From Gordoniibacillus kamchatkensis (lineage in GTDB: Bacteria > Bacillota > Bacilli > Paenibacillales > NBRC-103111): a DNA stretch of 64,000 nt. The translations under genes and the position numbers were made by a program. This document shows, piece after piece, positions 43,595-52,809 of this stretch (position 1 is its first letter; each line of letters starts with the position of its first letter). Location of the stretch: assembly GCF_000829455.1 (NCBI RefSeq), contig NZ_JXAK01000001.1, positions 62,001 through 126,000 of the forward strand, in the 5' to 3' direction. Below the pieces are notes generated by a model. That model saw only the letters and a list, made by a program, of their open reading frames with translations, searched no databases and was not told the DNA's origin.

Positions 43595-44479
43595 TCAGCC
43601 GATCGGCGCCTGGGCGGCCGATTGCACTTGCTCGTGGGCATGATAAGAGCTGCGCACGAGAGGGCCGGACTCCACGTGGCGGAAGCCGCGCTTCATTCCC
43701 TCTTCCTTCAGCTGCGCGAACTGCTCCGGGGTGTAATAAGCGAGAACGGGCAAATGCTGCTTCGTCGGCTGCAAATATTGGCCGATCGTCATAATGTTGC
43801 AGTCCGCAGCGCGCAAATCGTCCATCGTCCGCAAAATTTCGTCCCACGTCTCGCCGACTCCGACCATGATGCTCGATTTCGTCGGAATATCGGGCGCGAT
43901 CTCCTTCGACCGCCGCAGCAGCTCGAGCGACCGGGCGTACTTCGCCTTGGAGCGCACCCGGTCGGAAAGGCGCTCGACCGTCTCCACGTTGTGGTTCAAA
44001 ATGTCCGGTTTCGCCGCCAGCACCGTTTCCAGCGATTCGCGCCGGCCGAGGAAGTCGGGAATGAGCACTTCCACGCTGCAAAGCGGAAGCCGCTGCCGGA
44101 TGGCGCGGATCGTCGCGGCAAAAATCGAGGCGCCGCCGTCCTCGAGATCGTCGCGGGCAACTGACGTGACGACGCAGTGGCGGAGTCCCATCTGCTCCGC
44201 CGCTTCCGCGACCCGCTCCGGCTCCTGCAAATCAAGCTCCGTCGGCAGCCCTGTCGTTACGGCGCAAAACCGGCACGCCCGGGTGCAAATGTTGCCGAGA
44301 ATCATGAACGTCGCCGTCCGGTTCGCCCAGCATTCGTGCAGATTCGGACATTTCGCCTCCTCGCATACGGTGTGGAGCGTCTTGCTGCGCATCATCTGCT
44401 TTAACTCTTTATAGTGATCGTTCGGATTGAGCTGGATTTTGAGCCATTCCGGCTTGCGCAAATAGGTCTTGGTCGCCAT
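43595..44479 (-). CDS. lipA: Lipoyl synthase
   Basis: A 294-residue radical-SAM enzyme inserting two sulfurs into octanoyl groups to make lipoate. The radical-SAM cluster motif is CTRACRFC near residue 66 and the auxiliary cluster motif is [12 protein letters not shown] near residue 40. The C-terminal [12 protein letters not shown] has the Ser that ligates the auxiliary cluster in LipA. Length is normal. An extended -10 (TGGTATAAT) lies about 40 bases upstream. Confidence 0.96.
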   Translation of the reverse strand: MATKTYLRKPEWLKIQLNPNDHYKELKQMMRSKTLHTVCEEAKCPNLHECWANRTATFMILGNICTRACRFCAVTTGLPTELDLQEPERVAEAAEQMGLRHCVVTSVARDDLEDGGASIFAATIRAIRQRLPLCSVEVLIPDFLGRRESLETVLAAKPDILNHNVETVERLSDRVRSKAKYARSLELLRRSKEIAPDIPTKSSIMVGVGETWDEILRTMDDLRAADCNIMTIGQYLQPTKQHLPVLAYYTPEQFAQLKEEGMKRGFRHVESGPLVRSSYHAHEQVQSAAQAPIG

Positions 44480-44517
44480 AATCGTGAAGTCCGCCTTTTG
44501 TGACGTGAATTTTCATT

Positions 44518-44526
44518 ATTATACCA
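44518..44526 (-). promoter_or_regulatory. Extended -10 promoter element for lipA
   Basis: Minus strand TGGTATAAT with no clear -35 box; about 40 bases before the lipA ATG. Confidence 0.3.
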
Positions 44527-44554
44527 CGATTCCATGGCAATGCCCACTCGGCGG

Positions 44555-45442
44555 TCAGTTTTGCTCCTTCAGCCGATAGCTCACAAAAGCGAGCCGCTTG
44601 CTGTCGGGCGACCAGGAATTGACGTTGATCGTGCCCTGCCCCCCGAAAAGCTTGACCAATGTGCGGCTTTCGCCGCCTGCGCTGGGCATGAGCCGAATTT
44701 CCACGTTCTTGTTAGCCGGATGGTCGCCCGGGGCGACATCCCCTTTGCGGTAGGCGAGAAACGCTACGGATTCGCCATCGGGAGACACGTGCGGAAACCA
44801 GTTATTGCTTTCGTCGAATGTCATCTGCGTCTGTTCGCTTCCGTCGGCCTTCATGCGCCATACCTGCATAAGGCCCGTGCGCACCGAGTTGAACCAAATA
44901 TATCGGCCGTCCGGCGAATATTCGGGACCGTCGTCCAGGCCCGGCAGATCGGTCAACTGCGTTTCCACCCCGCCGCTGACGGGGATCGTGTAAATATCGT
45001 ATTGGCCGTTCCGCTCCCCGCAGTAGGCCAATTGACCGCCGTCCGGCGACCAGCCGTGCAAATAACTGGGCGCCATAGAGGTGATGAGGACCGGAACTCC
45101 TCCGCTTATGGGTAGAATATAAATGCGCGACTGTCCGTCCTCCTGCGTGTGATGGCTTACCGCGATGAGCTTATTGTCGGGAGATAGCACATGGTCGTTA
45201 TTGCAATGTACGGCATACCCCGAGTCGATCACGGTGCTCTCCCGCGAGCTGATGTCGAAAGAATAAATGCGGCCAAGACTGTTGTAAATGAGGCGCGCGC
45301 CGTCGCGAGTCCAGTTCGGCGCTTCGACGAGATAGTCGAACTCGGCCAGCACTGTGCGCTCGCCGCTTTCAACATCTACGGTTTCCAGGACACTGCTGAC
45401 GTTGCGGCCAGCAGGCTTGCCAGGTTCCTTCAAAGTTTTCAT
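44555..45442 (-). CDS. TolB-like beta-propeller protein (PD40/WD40-like repeats)
   Basis: A 295-residue protein made of repeated YWTD/PD40-type blades: repeats with [36 protein letters not shown] and [12 protein letters not shown] recur about every 45 residues. No signal peptide is seen, so it is probably cytosolic. PD40 propellers act as binding or scaffolding domains; no enzymatic motif is visible. Single gene with its own RBS GGGAGGATTTCC. Divergent from larE. Confidence 0.85.
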   Translation of the reverse strand: MKTLKEPGKPAGRNVSSVLETVDVESGERTVLAEFDYLVEAPNWTRDGARLIYNSLGRIYSFDISSRESTVIDSGYAVHCNNDHVLSPDNKLIAVSHHTQEDGQSRIYILPISGGVPVLITSMAPSYLHGWSPDGGQLAYCGERNGQYDIYTIPVSGGVETQLTDLPGLDDGPEYSPDGRYIWFNSVRTGLMQVWRMKADGSEQTQMTFDESNNWFPHVSPDGESVAFLAYRKGDVAPGDHPANKNVEIRLMPSAGGESRTLVKLFGGQGTINVNSWSPDSKRLAFVSYRLKEQN

Positions 45443-45690
45443 CGGAAATCCTCCCTTCTACTATAAAGCAGGCAAATCGTTCTGCCACCATTAATTTCCA
45501 TATTACCGGAAGCGATTGGCGGAGTAAACGCTTAATCCAGACTGCGTCCGAATTTCCGTATGGACGGGGGGCGCCTCTCCGGACAGCCGCCAGTCCGCCG
45601 CATTTCCTTTTCGCCCCCTCATGCAACGCCGGGCTATTTGTGATACACTGGGAAATAAACTGGGGGAAGCAGATCTGGAGGGACTTGGAC

Positions 45691-46567
45691 ATGGAAACGA
45701 TAACTGCCGATGTGCGCGAGAAAGACCGCCGTCTCGGGGACATTTTGCGGGGAATGGGGCGCGTGCTTGTCGCTTTCTCCGGAGGCGTGGACAGCACGTT
45801 CGTGCTGAAGCGGGCGCAGCAGGAGCTGGGCGACGGCGTGCTGGCGGTAACGGCGGCGTCCGAGACGTTCCCGACGCGAGAGTTTGACGCGGCTGTCAAG
45901 CTTGCCGAAGATTTCGGCGTGAAGCTGCATCAAACCGAAGTAAAAGAGCTCGAGAACGCCAATTTCGTCGCCAACAATCCGGACCGCTGCTACCATTGCA
46001 AAACCGGTCTATATACGCACCTGCGGGCTATTGCCGCCGAGCTCGCTACCGTTCATTTTGGACGGCTCGAACGTGGACGATCTTGGCGATTACCGGCCGG
46101 GACTGCAGGCCAAAAACGAACAAGGCGTACGCAGCGTGCTTCAGGAAGCTGGCCTTACGAAAAACGAAATACGCGCGCTGTCGAAGGAGCTCGGTTTGCC
46201 GACGTGGAACAAACCGTCGTTCGCATGCCTCTCGTCGCGCATCCCGTACGGCACCAAGATTGAACGGTGGAAGATCGACCAGCTCGACGAGGGCGAGGCG
46301 TTCCTCGCGGATCTCGGCTTCTACCAAGTGCGGGTGCGCCACCACGATAAAATTGCGCGCATCGAAGTGATGCCGGACGAAATGATGAAGATCGTCGAGC
46401 TGAGCGAGGCCATTCATGAGAAATTCAAGTCGCTCGGGTTCCAATATGTGACCTTGGACTTGCAAGGCTACCGGACGGGAAGCATGAACGAAGTTCTGTC
46501 CGCAGCGACGAAAGCTGCTGGGACGGGGGCTGCAGCGTCCGCGGCCGCAGGGAAGGCGACGGTATGA
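45691..46567 (+). pseudogene. larE: ATP-dependent sacrificial sulfur transferase LarE, one frameshift
   Basis: The PP-loop ATPase signature is VAFSGGVDSTFVLKRA near residue 29; NPDRCYHCKTGLY is near residue 100. After a break near 46045 (one base lost in GCTCGCTACCG) the frame continues LPFILDGSNVDDLGDYRPG, and KPSFACLSSRIPYGT carries the Cys that corresponds to the sacrificial cysteine described for Lactobacillus LarE. LarE donates sulfur to the pyridinium nucleotide made by LarB. Start ATG 45691 has TGGAGGG upstream. The stop overlaps larB by ATGA. The restored length, about 292 residues, is normal. Confidence 0.87.
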
Positions 46568-47436
46568 GCGGTGAAATGAACGGCTCTGCGGAGCTGGAGC
46601 GAATTTTGCTGGACGTCCGGGGCGGTGCATTGGACGTTGCCGACGCGCAGCGGCGCATCGCTTCGCTGCTGCACAGCGGAAATGCGGACGCTCCCGCCGT
46701 CCATGCGGCTGGGGGCGACGGGCGGCACGAGGACGGCGATGTTGCCGGAGCGCTGCTTGAGCAGCGCGTCGCCGATCTCGGCTTCGCCCAGCTCGACCTG
46801 GACCGCCAGCAGCGGACAGGCTTTCCCGAAGTCATATTCGGCGAAGGGAAAACCGTGGAGCAGATTACGGCAATTTTCCGGCGGCTTGCCGAAAACGCCG
46901 ACCGGGTGCTGGCCACGCGCGTTTCCCCGGACAAGGCCGAGGCGATACTGGCGGCGGTGCCGGGTGCCATTTATCATGAGACGGCGCGCTGTGTTACGTG
47001 GTTTAAGCGGCCGATTTTGGCCGTGCATGACGGCTACATCGCCGTCGTCTGCGCCGGCACGTCGGACTTGCCAGTAGCTGAAGAAGCGGCCGTCACCGCC
47101 GAATGCATGGGCTCCCACGTCGAGAAAGTATACGACGTCGGCGTGGCAGGCATACATCGGCTGCTGCGGAGACTGCCCGTCATTCGCGAAGCGAACGTCA
47201 TTGTCGTTGTCGCCGGGATGGAGGGCGCGCTCGCCAGCGTCGTCGGCGGGCTGGTGGCGAAGCCTGTAGTGGCCGTACCGACGAGTGTCGGCTACGGCGC
47301 TTCTTTCGGCGGCTTGTCCGCGCTGCTGACGATGCTGAATTCGTGCGCTACCGGCGTATCCGTCGTCAACATCGACAACGGCTTCGGCGCCGGCTACTTT
47401 GCCGGGCTTATCAACCAAAATCGAACGAAGAGGTAG
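46564..47436 (+). CDS. larB: Nickel-pincer cofactor biosynthesis protein LarB
   Basis: A 290-residue protein of the PurE-like AIR-carboxylase superfamily that carboxylates and hydrolyses nicotinic-acid adenine dinucleotide to give the precursor P2CMN. The core begins [14 protein letters not shown] near residue 85, followed by [16 protein letters not shown] near residue 163, [13 protein letters not shown] and [12 protein letters not shown]. It overlaps larE by four bases (ATGA), so the two are translationally coupled. The N-terminal 80 residues contain a His/Asp-rich linker not common in LarB. Confidence 0.92.
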   Translation: MSGEMNGSAELERILLDVRGGALDVADAQRRIASLLHSGNADAPAVHAAGGDGRHEDGDVAGALLEQRVADLGFAQLDLDRQQRTGFPEVIFGEGKTVEQITAIFRRLAENADRVLATRVSPDKAEAILAAVPGAIYHETARCVTWFKRPILAVHDGYIAVVCAGTSDLPVAEEAAVTAECMGSHVEKVYDVGVAGIHRLLRRLPVIREANVIVVVAGMEGALASVVGGLVAKPVVAVPTSVGYGASFGGLSALLTMLNSCATGVSVVNIDNGFGAGYFAGLINQNRTKR

Positions 47437-47448
47437 GGTATCGGCTGT

Positions 47449-48606
47449 ATGCGGATCATCTATTTGGATTGCTTCTCGGGAATTAGCGGCGATATGACTC
47501 TCGCCGCGCTCGTCGATGCCGGCGCGGACGCTTCCTACGTCGAGCAAGAGCTGGCGAAGCTGGGTGCGGAGCCATTCTCTCTGGAGTGGAAGCGGGTCGT
47601 AAAACGCGGCATCTCCGCCTTGAAAGTGGACGTACATCCCGACCCGAACCATCCGCCGACGCATCATCGCCATTACGCCGACATCGTGCGCATGATCGAG
47701 GCCGCCGGGCTGAGCGCGCGGGCGACGGCATTGGCGCTCGCTATCTTTGAGAAAATCGGAGTTGCCGAGGGCAAGATCCACGGCATTCCGCTCGATCGGG
47801 TCCATTTTCACGAGGTAGGGGCTATCGATTCCATCGCCGACGTCGTCGGAGTCGCGCTCGCTCTCGACTCGCTGGACGTCGAGCGGGTGTACGCCTCGCC
47901 GGTGCCGCTCGGGTCCGGTACGGTCCACTGCGACCACGGCATTTACCCTGTACCTGCGCCGGCTACGCTGGAGATGATGAAAGGGCTGCCGATCGCGCCG
48001 ACGCCATATCAGATGGAAATGACGACGCCGACGGGAGCGGGCATTATCGCGGGAATGGTGAACGAATTTTCCAAAGGGCTGCCGCCGATGATCGTCGAGT
48101 CCATCGGCTACGGCGCCGGAACGCGCGACTTGCCGAACCAGCCGAACGTGCTGCGGGCCGTCATCGGCCGCTCGGAGCCGTATATGGCCAAGTGGCAGCT
48201 GCATCATGACCATGCGCTGGAGGCGCACAGCCATCATCACCACAACCATGAAGATCACCATCATGACGATCACCACCATCACGGGGAGCACGGTCATGAG
48301 CACCAGCGTGAAGGCGGGCATGGTCATTCGCATGGTCATTCGCATGGTCATTCGCACGGGGTCGAGCATGGGCATAAGCATGTTCGCGGGGACGACCATA
48401 GTCACGGACACAGCCATGCGCACAGCCACGATCATGGCGATACGCATGGCGACGGACACGGGCACTCGCACGGACACGCACATGAGCATAGCCATGACCA
48501 CGGTCAAGGACATTCACATGGGCATGGACACACACACGAGCACGGACAAGTACATTCGCATGGATACTCACATGAACATGGGCATACGCAAGACCACAAA
48601 CATTAA
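47449..48606 (+). CDS. larC1: LarC1: N-terminal half of the nickel-insertion cyclometallase, with a long His-rich tail
   Basis: A 385-residue protein. Residues 1-250 match the LarC1 half: IYLDCFSGISGDMTLAALVD at the start, HFHEVGAIDSIADVVG near residue 123 and MTTPTGAGIIAGMV near residue 193. From about residue 252 to the stop at 385 it is a tail with roughly 58 His in 134 residues (repeats like HGHSHGHSHG). In L. plantarum LarC is made by a frameshift joining larC1 and larC2; here larC2 is a separate gene on the opposite strand at 49981. The tail probably binds or stores Ni(II). Gap to larB is 12 bases. Confidence 0.9.
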   Translation: MRIIYLDCFSGISGDMTLAALVDAGADASYVEQELAKLGAEPFSLEWKRVVKRGISALKVDVHPDPNHPPTHHRHYADIVRMIEAAGLSARATALALAIFEKIGVAEGKIHGIPLDRVHFHEVGAIDSIADVVGVALALDSLDVERVYASPVPLGSGTVHCDHGIYPVPAPATLEMMKGLPIAPTPYQMEMTTPTGAGIIAGMVNEFSKGLPPMIVESIGYGAGTRDLPNQPNVLRAVIGRSEPYMAKWQLHHDHALEAHSHHHHNHEDHHHDDHHHHGEHGHEHQREGGHGHSHGHSHGHSHGVEHGHKHVRGDDHSHGHSHAHSHDHGDTHGDGHGHSHGHAHEHSHDHGQGHSHGHGHTHEHGQVHSHGYSHEHGHTQDHKH

Positions 48607-48790
48607 CACTCCCGTAAACGCCATACAGCCATAGCCATAGCCACGATCACGGCCAAAGCGGGCATGTTCACGACCACAAACATTAGCTCTCGCATGTACA
48701 CCTTTACTGCCATAAGCCAGATCATGACGATGTGCAACGTCACCTTCAAGCTGACAGCCATGGTCAACAGCACAGCTAAAAGGATGGACT
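48607..48790 (+). other. Untranslated relic of the His-rich tail beyond the larC1 stop
   Basis: After TAA 48606 the frame that continues codes for HSHSHDHGQSGHVHDHKH, then a stop, then HVHLYCHKPDHDD and related His-containing pieces up to a stop near 48780. The end-block GACCACAAACATTA occurs twice (48593 and 48674). This suggests the tail once was longer or was duplicated and then cut by a stop. The rest of the gap to 48916 is empty. Confidence 0.5.
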
Positions 48791-48916
48791 TGCGCCTCCG
48801 GCATGAGCGGTATATACTGTCATTACCTAAATAATCCAAGGCTGCAAAGCATGCGCCGCATCTCGGGGATACCCGGGAGGCGGCGTTTCATGTTTTCGGG
48901 AAAGTGAGGATGTTTG

Positions 48917-49561
48917 ATGTTTGAGAAGACGCACCGGGAATGGCTGGAGCATCATATCCGCAATAGGTCCGGCGAGCGCCGACGGCGGCTTGAGAATGGC
49001 CATCAGCATGCGGAACGGGAAATGCTGCGCCATGTCTGGTGGCCAGCGTTCGGCCATTTCGATTGTTTGCATCCGGAATATGAAGTAACCGACTTCGGCG
49101 AAGGGGCTCGTTTTATCGATTTCGCTTATATTCGGTCCGGTATCAAGGTCGCGATCGAAGTAGACGGTTACGTCGCGACGTCAGTTTTGCGACCAATGGG
49201 TGCGGCAAATGCATTTGCTCAATGACGGTTGGATCGTGGTGCGGATCGGTTATGATGATGTCCGCGAACGTCCGCGGCTATGGCAACAGTTGCTGCAGCA
49301 AATGATGGGCCGCCTGTTCGGGGACGGGCAGAAACCGATGAAGGAAGCCGAATGCGGGAAAAAGAAATCGTCAAACTGGCGCTTCGCTTGGGACGCCCTC
49401 TTAAGCTTCAGGACGTGCGAGAGCTATTTGGCTGCGGTTACCGCTATGCTAGAACTCGCTTAGGGCGGCTAACTGATGCAGGATGGCTGATTCCGGAAGG
49501 CAAGGGGAAGGAGCGTACCCATTCCTGGACGGTAAATGCGAATCACAAACATTGGAACTAA
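48917..49561 (+). pseudogene. DUF559-like endonuclease-fold protein with C-terminal wHTH, frameshifted
   Basis: Begins MFEKTHREWLEHHIRNRSGER. The core FIDFAYIRSGIKVAIEVDGY resembles the catalytic strands of DUF559 (very-short-patch-repair-like) proteins. Two missing bases near 49172-49185 break the frame (restored: CDQWVRQMHLLNDGWIVVRI), and another near 49350 separates the C-terminal wHTH (KEIVKLALRLGRPLKLQDV). Similar DUF559 proteins are common paralogues in Paenibacillus. Function unknown. Confidence 0.65.
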
Positions 49562-49614
49562 GTTCGACAATTGCATTTGCCAAGCATTATCACAGCCAGT
49601 TAAAGGTTTGACTT

Positions 49615-49876
49615 TAGTTGCCGAAAACGCAATTGCAGATACACATTCCGCACTATCCCATGCTGCAATTACCTGAACAGCAATTGCAGCGGCCACCGAG
49701 CCGCCCTACTGCCTAAACCGTAACTCTAGTTGCCGAAAAAGCAATTGCAGATGCATTTTCCACTCAACCCCATGCTGCAATTACCCAAACAGCAATTGCA
49801 GCGGCCACCGAGCCGCCTCCCCTACAGTCGAACCGTGCCACTAGTTACGGGAAACGCTATTGCGGAGGCCGCCGTT
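49615..49876. repeat. Tandem imperfect repeats of about 112-115 bp (2.3 copies)
   Basis: Units start at 49615 (TAGTTGCCGAAAACGCAATT), 49727 (TAGTTGCCGAAAAAGCAATT) and 49842 (TAGTTACGGGAAACGCTATT, partial). Each full unit holds GCAATTGCAG, CATGCTGCAATTAC, CAGCAATTGCAGCGGCCACC and GAGCCGCC. Copies 1 and 2 are about 85-90 percent alike by eye. There is no gene between 49562 and 49980. Confidence 0.8.
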
Positions 49877-49980
49877 CGGTCGCCTGCGCGATAACGTGGC
49901 ACCATCGACCCTCAAACTCACTCCTTGCAACTAAAGATCCCGTACGGCTCGTCCCCCAGCGCAGCAGCCCAAAAGCCCCT

Positions 49981-50469
49981 TCAGTGCTCGTCCCGCATGT
50001 TCAGAAAACGCCGCCGCACCTCGTCATACACTGCTTTTAGAGGCACGCCGTGCTCCCTGGCGACGCGTTCGCAATCGGCGAATTCGGGGGCGAACTGGCT
50101 CAGGCGGCCTTCGTGGTAGCCGGCTTTGACGCTCACGACGCCCCACGGCGTGTCGACCGGGACGAAGCGGCGCGATAGCCGATGGCAGGTGACCTGCATG
50201 TAGCGCAGCCCGATCGTCGTCGTCTCGGCGAATACGACCTGCTCCACCGCCTCCAGCCGGTCTTCCGCCACCAGTACGTTCAGCATGACGCCGGGACGAC
50301 CTTTCTTCATAATGATCGGAATCCAGAATACGTCGTTTGCGCCTGCGTCGAATAACCGGTCCCCTATGTATGAACACCATTCCGGATTCATGTCGTCGAT
50401 ATTGGCTTGAAGCACGAGCATACCGGGGTCTACGTGCTCGTCCGGATGATGAAAGCGGCTGCCGCTCAT
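49981..50469 (-). CDS. larC2: LarC2: C-terminal half of the nickel-insertion cyclometallase, separate gene on the opposite strand
   Basis: A 162-residue protein that is the LarC C-terminal domain: MLVLQANIDDMNPEWCSYIG near residue 17, then DVFWIPIIMKKGRPGVMLNV and ETTTIGLRYMQVTCHRLSR, ending RRRFLNMRDEH. This half carries the nucleotide/nickel-transfer core that acts with LarC1. It has its own start (ATG 50469) with AAGGAGGGCG upstream, so it is translated independently. It is convergent to larE-larB-larC1, with about 1.4 kb between the two stop codons. A frameshift-fusion like that in Lactobacillus is impossible here. Confidence 0.9.
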   Translation of the reverse strand: MSGSRFHHPDEHVDPGMLVLQANIDDMNPEWCSYIGDRLFDAGANDVFWIPIIMKKGRPGVMLNVLVAEDRLEAVEQVVFAETTTIGLRYMQVTCHRLSRRFVPVDTPWGVVSVKAGYHEGRLSQFAPEFADCERVAREHGVPLKAVYDEVRRRFLNMRDEH

Positions 50470-50656
50470 CCTATTCGCCCTCCTTAGGTTCAATGGCGCC
50501 GCCAACGGCTACAGATTCCCCGCGCGGCTCCGGCCTCACTTTCTTTTCCTGTAGTGTAACACGCCCGCCAATTGTTGAAAACGTGCCCGCCATTGGATAA
50601 AACAAGCCGCGCCGGTTCATGCTAACGTTACTCATTGCAGGAAGGAATGAGGGCAT

Positions 50657-51690
50657 GTGAAGGTGATACGCAACATTGCGGCAGTCGGCATCGCAGCAGC
50701 GATCGGCTTCTGTGCGCCATGTTTGACCGCAGTTCGTTCCGCGAGCGCTGCCGGGCAGCCGGCGGCGACCGAACAGAAGCAAACGTATACGGAACGGATG
50801 CGATGGTACGAGCAGGCCGGCTGGCTCACCGGCATTCCTTGGTACGAGCTCGCCGCCGTCGACCAATACGAGCGGACGATGGCTAAAGTCAGAAAACTGC
50901 CGCCGCCGAAAGGCATTTTAACTATCCATTTTTCCGATAAAGCTTGGGCCGGCGCGCTCAACCCGAGTCCGGCCGACACCGATCCAGCGACGATTGCCTT
51001 TTACGGAGGGCTCGGTCTGGACGCGACGGCGACGGGGCGGCGGATCGGACGAACGACGCCGACCTGATGGCGTCGCTCGCCGCCATGATGCGCAAACGAG
51101 GCCCGAGCGAGGACGATCGCCGCCGCGCTTTGTGGGATTATTACCAGAACAGCCGCGCCGTGGAGCGCATCGGACAGTTCGCCAAACTGTACCGCACGTT
51201 CGGCCGGCTCGATTTGCACAAGCATTCGTTCGTCGTGCCGCTCGGTTCCCATTATACGTACGCAAGCACGTGGGGTGCCTCCCGCAACTGGCACGGCGCG
51301 CGTATCCACGAGGGCACCGACATTTTCGGCTCCTACGGCATTCCGGTGCGCAGCGCGTGCTACGGCATTATCGAAATGAAAGGCTGGAACCTTTACGGCG
51401 GCTGGCGCATCGGCATCCGCGACCTGAACAACGTCTATTATTATTACGCCCATCTGTCCGGCTACAGCAAAAATTTGCGAGTCGGAGACGCCGTCACCCC
51501 CGGGCAGACGCTCGGCTGGATGGGCAGCTCCGGCTACGGCAGGCCGGGGACGTCCGGCAAGTTCCCGCCGCACCTGCATTTCGGCATGTACCGCGACAGC
51601 GGGCTGAGCGACTGGTCGTTCGACCCGTACCCGCATTTGCGCAAGTGGGAACGTGAAGAGCGGCAGCAACGCCGGACGAAAGACTCATAA
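50657..51690 (+). pseudogene. M23 family (LytM-type) metallopeptidase, one frameshift
   Basis: GTG 50657 starts a protein with a signal peptide (VIRNIAAVGIAAAIGFCAP and AXA site near residue 32). The N-terminal domain (RMRWYEQAGWLTGIPWYELA) runs to about 51045, where one base is missing. The second frame continues DADLMASLAAMMRKRG and holds the LytM motifs HEGTDIFGSYG (HxxxD) and HLHFGMY (HxH). Such secreted enzymes cut peptidoglycan cross-bridges or regulate amidases; the similar B. subtilis SpoIIQ/YunA-like proteins act in sporulation. The neighbour yunB fits a YunA/LytH-like identity, since lytH (yunA) lies next to yunB in B. subtilis. Confidence 0.85.
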
Positions 51691-51697
51691 ACGGATT

Positions 51698-51737
51698 CAA
51701 AACGCCCCCGCGACCGCAACCGTCGCGGGGGCGTATT
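51698..51737. terminator. Bidirectional terminator between the M23 gene and yunB
   Basis: AACGCCCCCGCGAC and GTCGCGGGGGCG pair around CGCAACC; TTTTG follows on the minus strand. Confidence 0.75.
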
Positions 51738-51742
51738 AGTGA

Positions 51743-52546
51743 TCAGGAGCTTGTGTGGGCCGCGGCGCCGCCCGGTCCCCCTGCGCCGCTGCCGGGATTG
51801 AGCGGAGCGGCGCTTCCGGCCCCGCCGCCGGAGTTCGGCAGTGTCGGAATCGACAGCGTTGGCGGCGGCAGCTCGTTTCCGACCGGCTTGCCGTTGTTGT
51901 CGAAGTAATACATCGGCACGTCGCCGACGACGAGCGAATACGAGACAGGCAGCTCCGTCTCCACGATCTCGGGCTCGGTATCGAACGGGATGATGACGTT
52001 GACCTCGGCAACGATATGAATGTACACCTCGACGAGAATCGTATTGATGCCGGCGTTCTGGTAACGGGTGTTCAAATCGACTTTGGCCACGCCGACAGGC
52101 GTCAGCCTGATCGGAACGTTCGGCCCGAAGGAGGCCAGTATGGCGCTGCCCATCGCTTGCCCGAGCGGGATATGCTCGGGAATTGCCTTCATGTTGTCCA
52201 GCAGCCCCTGCACCGTCTTCGTCGTATCGGAGGCGATGCGCATATGCTCCGCATAGTTCAGCATGAAGCCGGTAATTTTGCCGTTCTTATCCGATTTCCA
52301 CTCGATCAGCTTCTCGAAGTCGACGTTTTGCGAAATGCGGTTTGCGATCGCCGTATTGATCGCTTCCGTCGCCAGTTGACGGACCCGCACCTTCGCCAGG
52401 CTCATTAGCGGCGGCTTCATATTGCGCTCAATATAAATAAACGTTTGCATCATAAACAAGACCGCGATGACCAGCGCGATCAGCCACTTGGTTTTGCGGC
52501 CATTCCTGCCCGTCTTCCGGCTTCTCCAGCCCCGTTTCCGCAGCAT
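51743..52546 (-). CDS. yunB: Sporulation protein YunB
   Basis: A 267-residue membrane-anchored protein: basic N-terminus, one TM (WLIALVIAVLFMMQTFIYIE) and the YunB core (LATEAINTAIANRISQN; GFMLNYAEHMRIASDTT; LGQAMGSAILASFGPNVPIR), then a Gly/Pro/Ser-rich tail. YunB is a mother-cell SigE protein needed for efficient sporulation in B. subtilis. ATG 52546 is preceded by GGGGGGATC. The location beside an M23 peptidase mirrors the lytH-yunB pair. Confidence 0.9.
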   Translation of the reverse strand: MLRKRGWRSRKTGRNGRKTKWLIALVIAVLFMMQTFIYIERNMKPPLMSLAKVRVRQLATEAINTAIANRISQNVDFEKLIEWKSDKNGKITGFMLNYAEHMRIASDTTKTVQGLLDNMKAIPEHIPLGQAMGSAILASFGPNVPIRLTPVGVAKVDLNTRYQNAGINTILVEVYIHIVAEVNVIIPFDTEPEIVETELPVSYSLVVGDVPMYYFDNNGKPVGNELPPPTLSIPTLPNSGGGAGSAAPLNPGSGAGGPGGAAAHTSS

Positions 52547-52611
52547 CGCGATCCCCCCGTGTTGCGGCTTGCTTGCCAGCCCTGTCTCCTTACAGCGTAT
52601 GCGCCGCCGAC

Positions 52612-52647
52612 GCAAAAAAGAAGAAGGCGCAGCAGGACGCCTTCTTC
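52612..52647 (-). terminator. Terminator of the araDBA operon
   Basis: Minus strand GAAGAAGGCG and CGCCTTCTTC pair around a short loop and run into TTTTTT, about 160 bases after the araA stop. Confidence 0.7.
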
Positions 52648-52809
52648 AGCGGCGAAAATCCGCATATAACGTTTGACCGTCCAAGCTTGACGCAAGCACT
52701 CCCTGCCCAAGCCGGTTACGTTCCCGCAAAGAGCCGGCACCGCGGGGGGAAGCGTCATTCTGGCGACGGTGGCCTTATCTTTCTCATACACGTATTTCGA
52801 GCTCGCCGT

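Noticed and set aside
42590-44164. A 524-residue plus-strand open frame opposite yutD and lipA
   Set aside because: Leu/Ala/Arg-rich antisense of the Gln-rich yutD tail and lipA; no RBS or recognisable domain.
46468-48513. A 681-residue open frame on the minus strand opposite larB/larC1
   Set aside because: It is the antisense of the His-tail and larB codons (CAC/CAT reads as GTG/ATG on the other strand), giving a Met/Val-rich artefact with no RBS or family features.
48200-48606. CRISPR-like short repeats (CATGGTCATTCG units)
   Set aside because: The units are in-frame HGHS codons of the larC1 tail, not spaced by unique spacers.
47449-48606. Programmed frameshift joining larC1 with a downstream larC2
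   Set aside because: The sequence after larC1 does not code for LarC2 in any plus-strand frame; LarC2 is on the minus strand.
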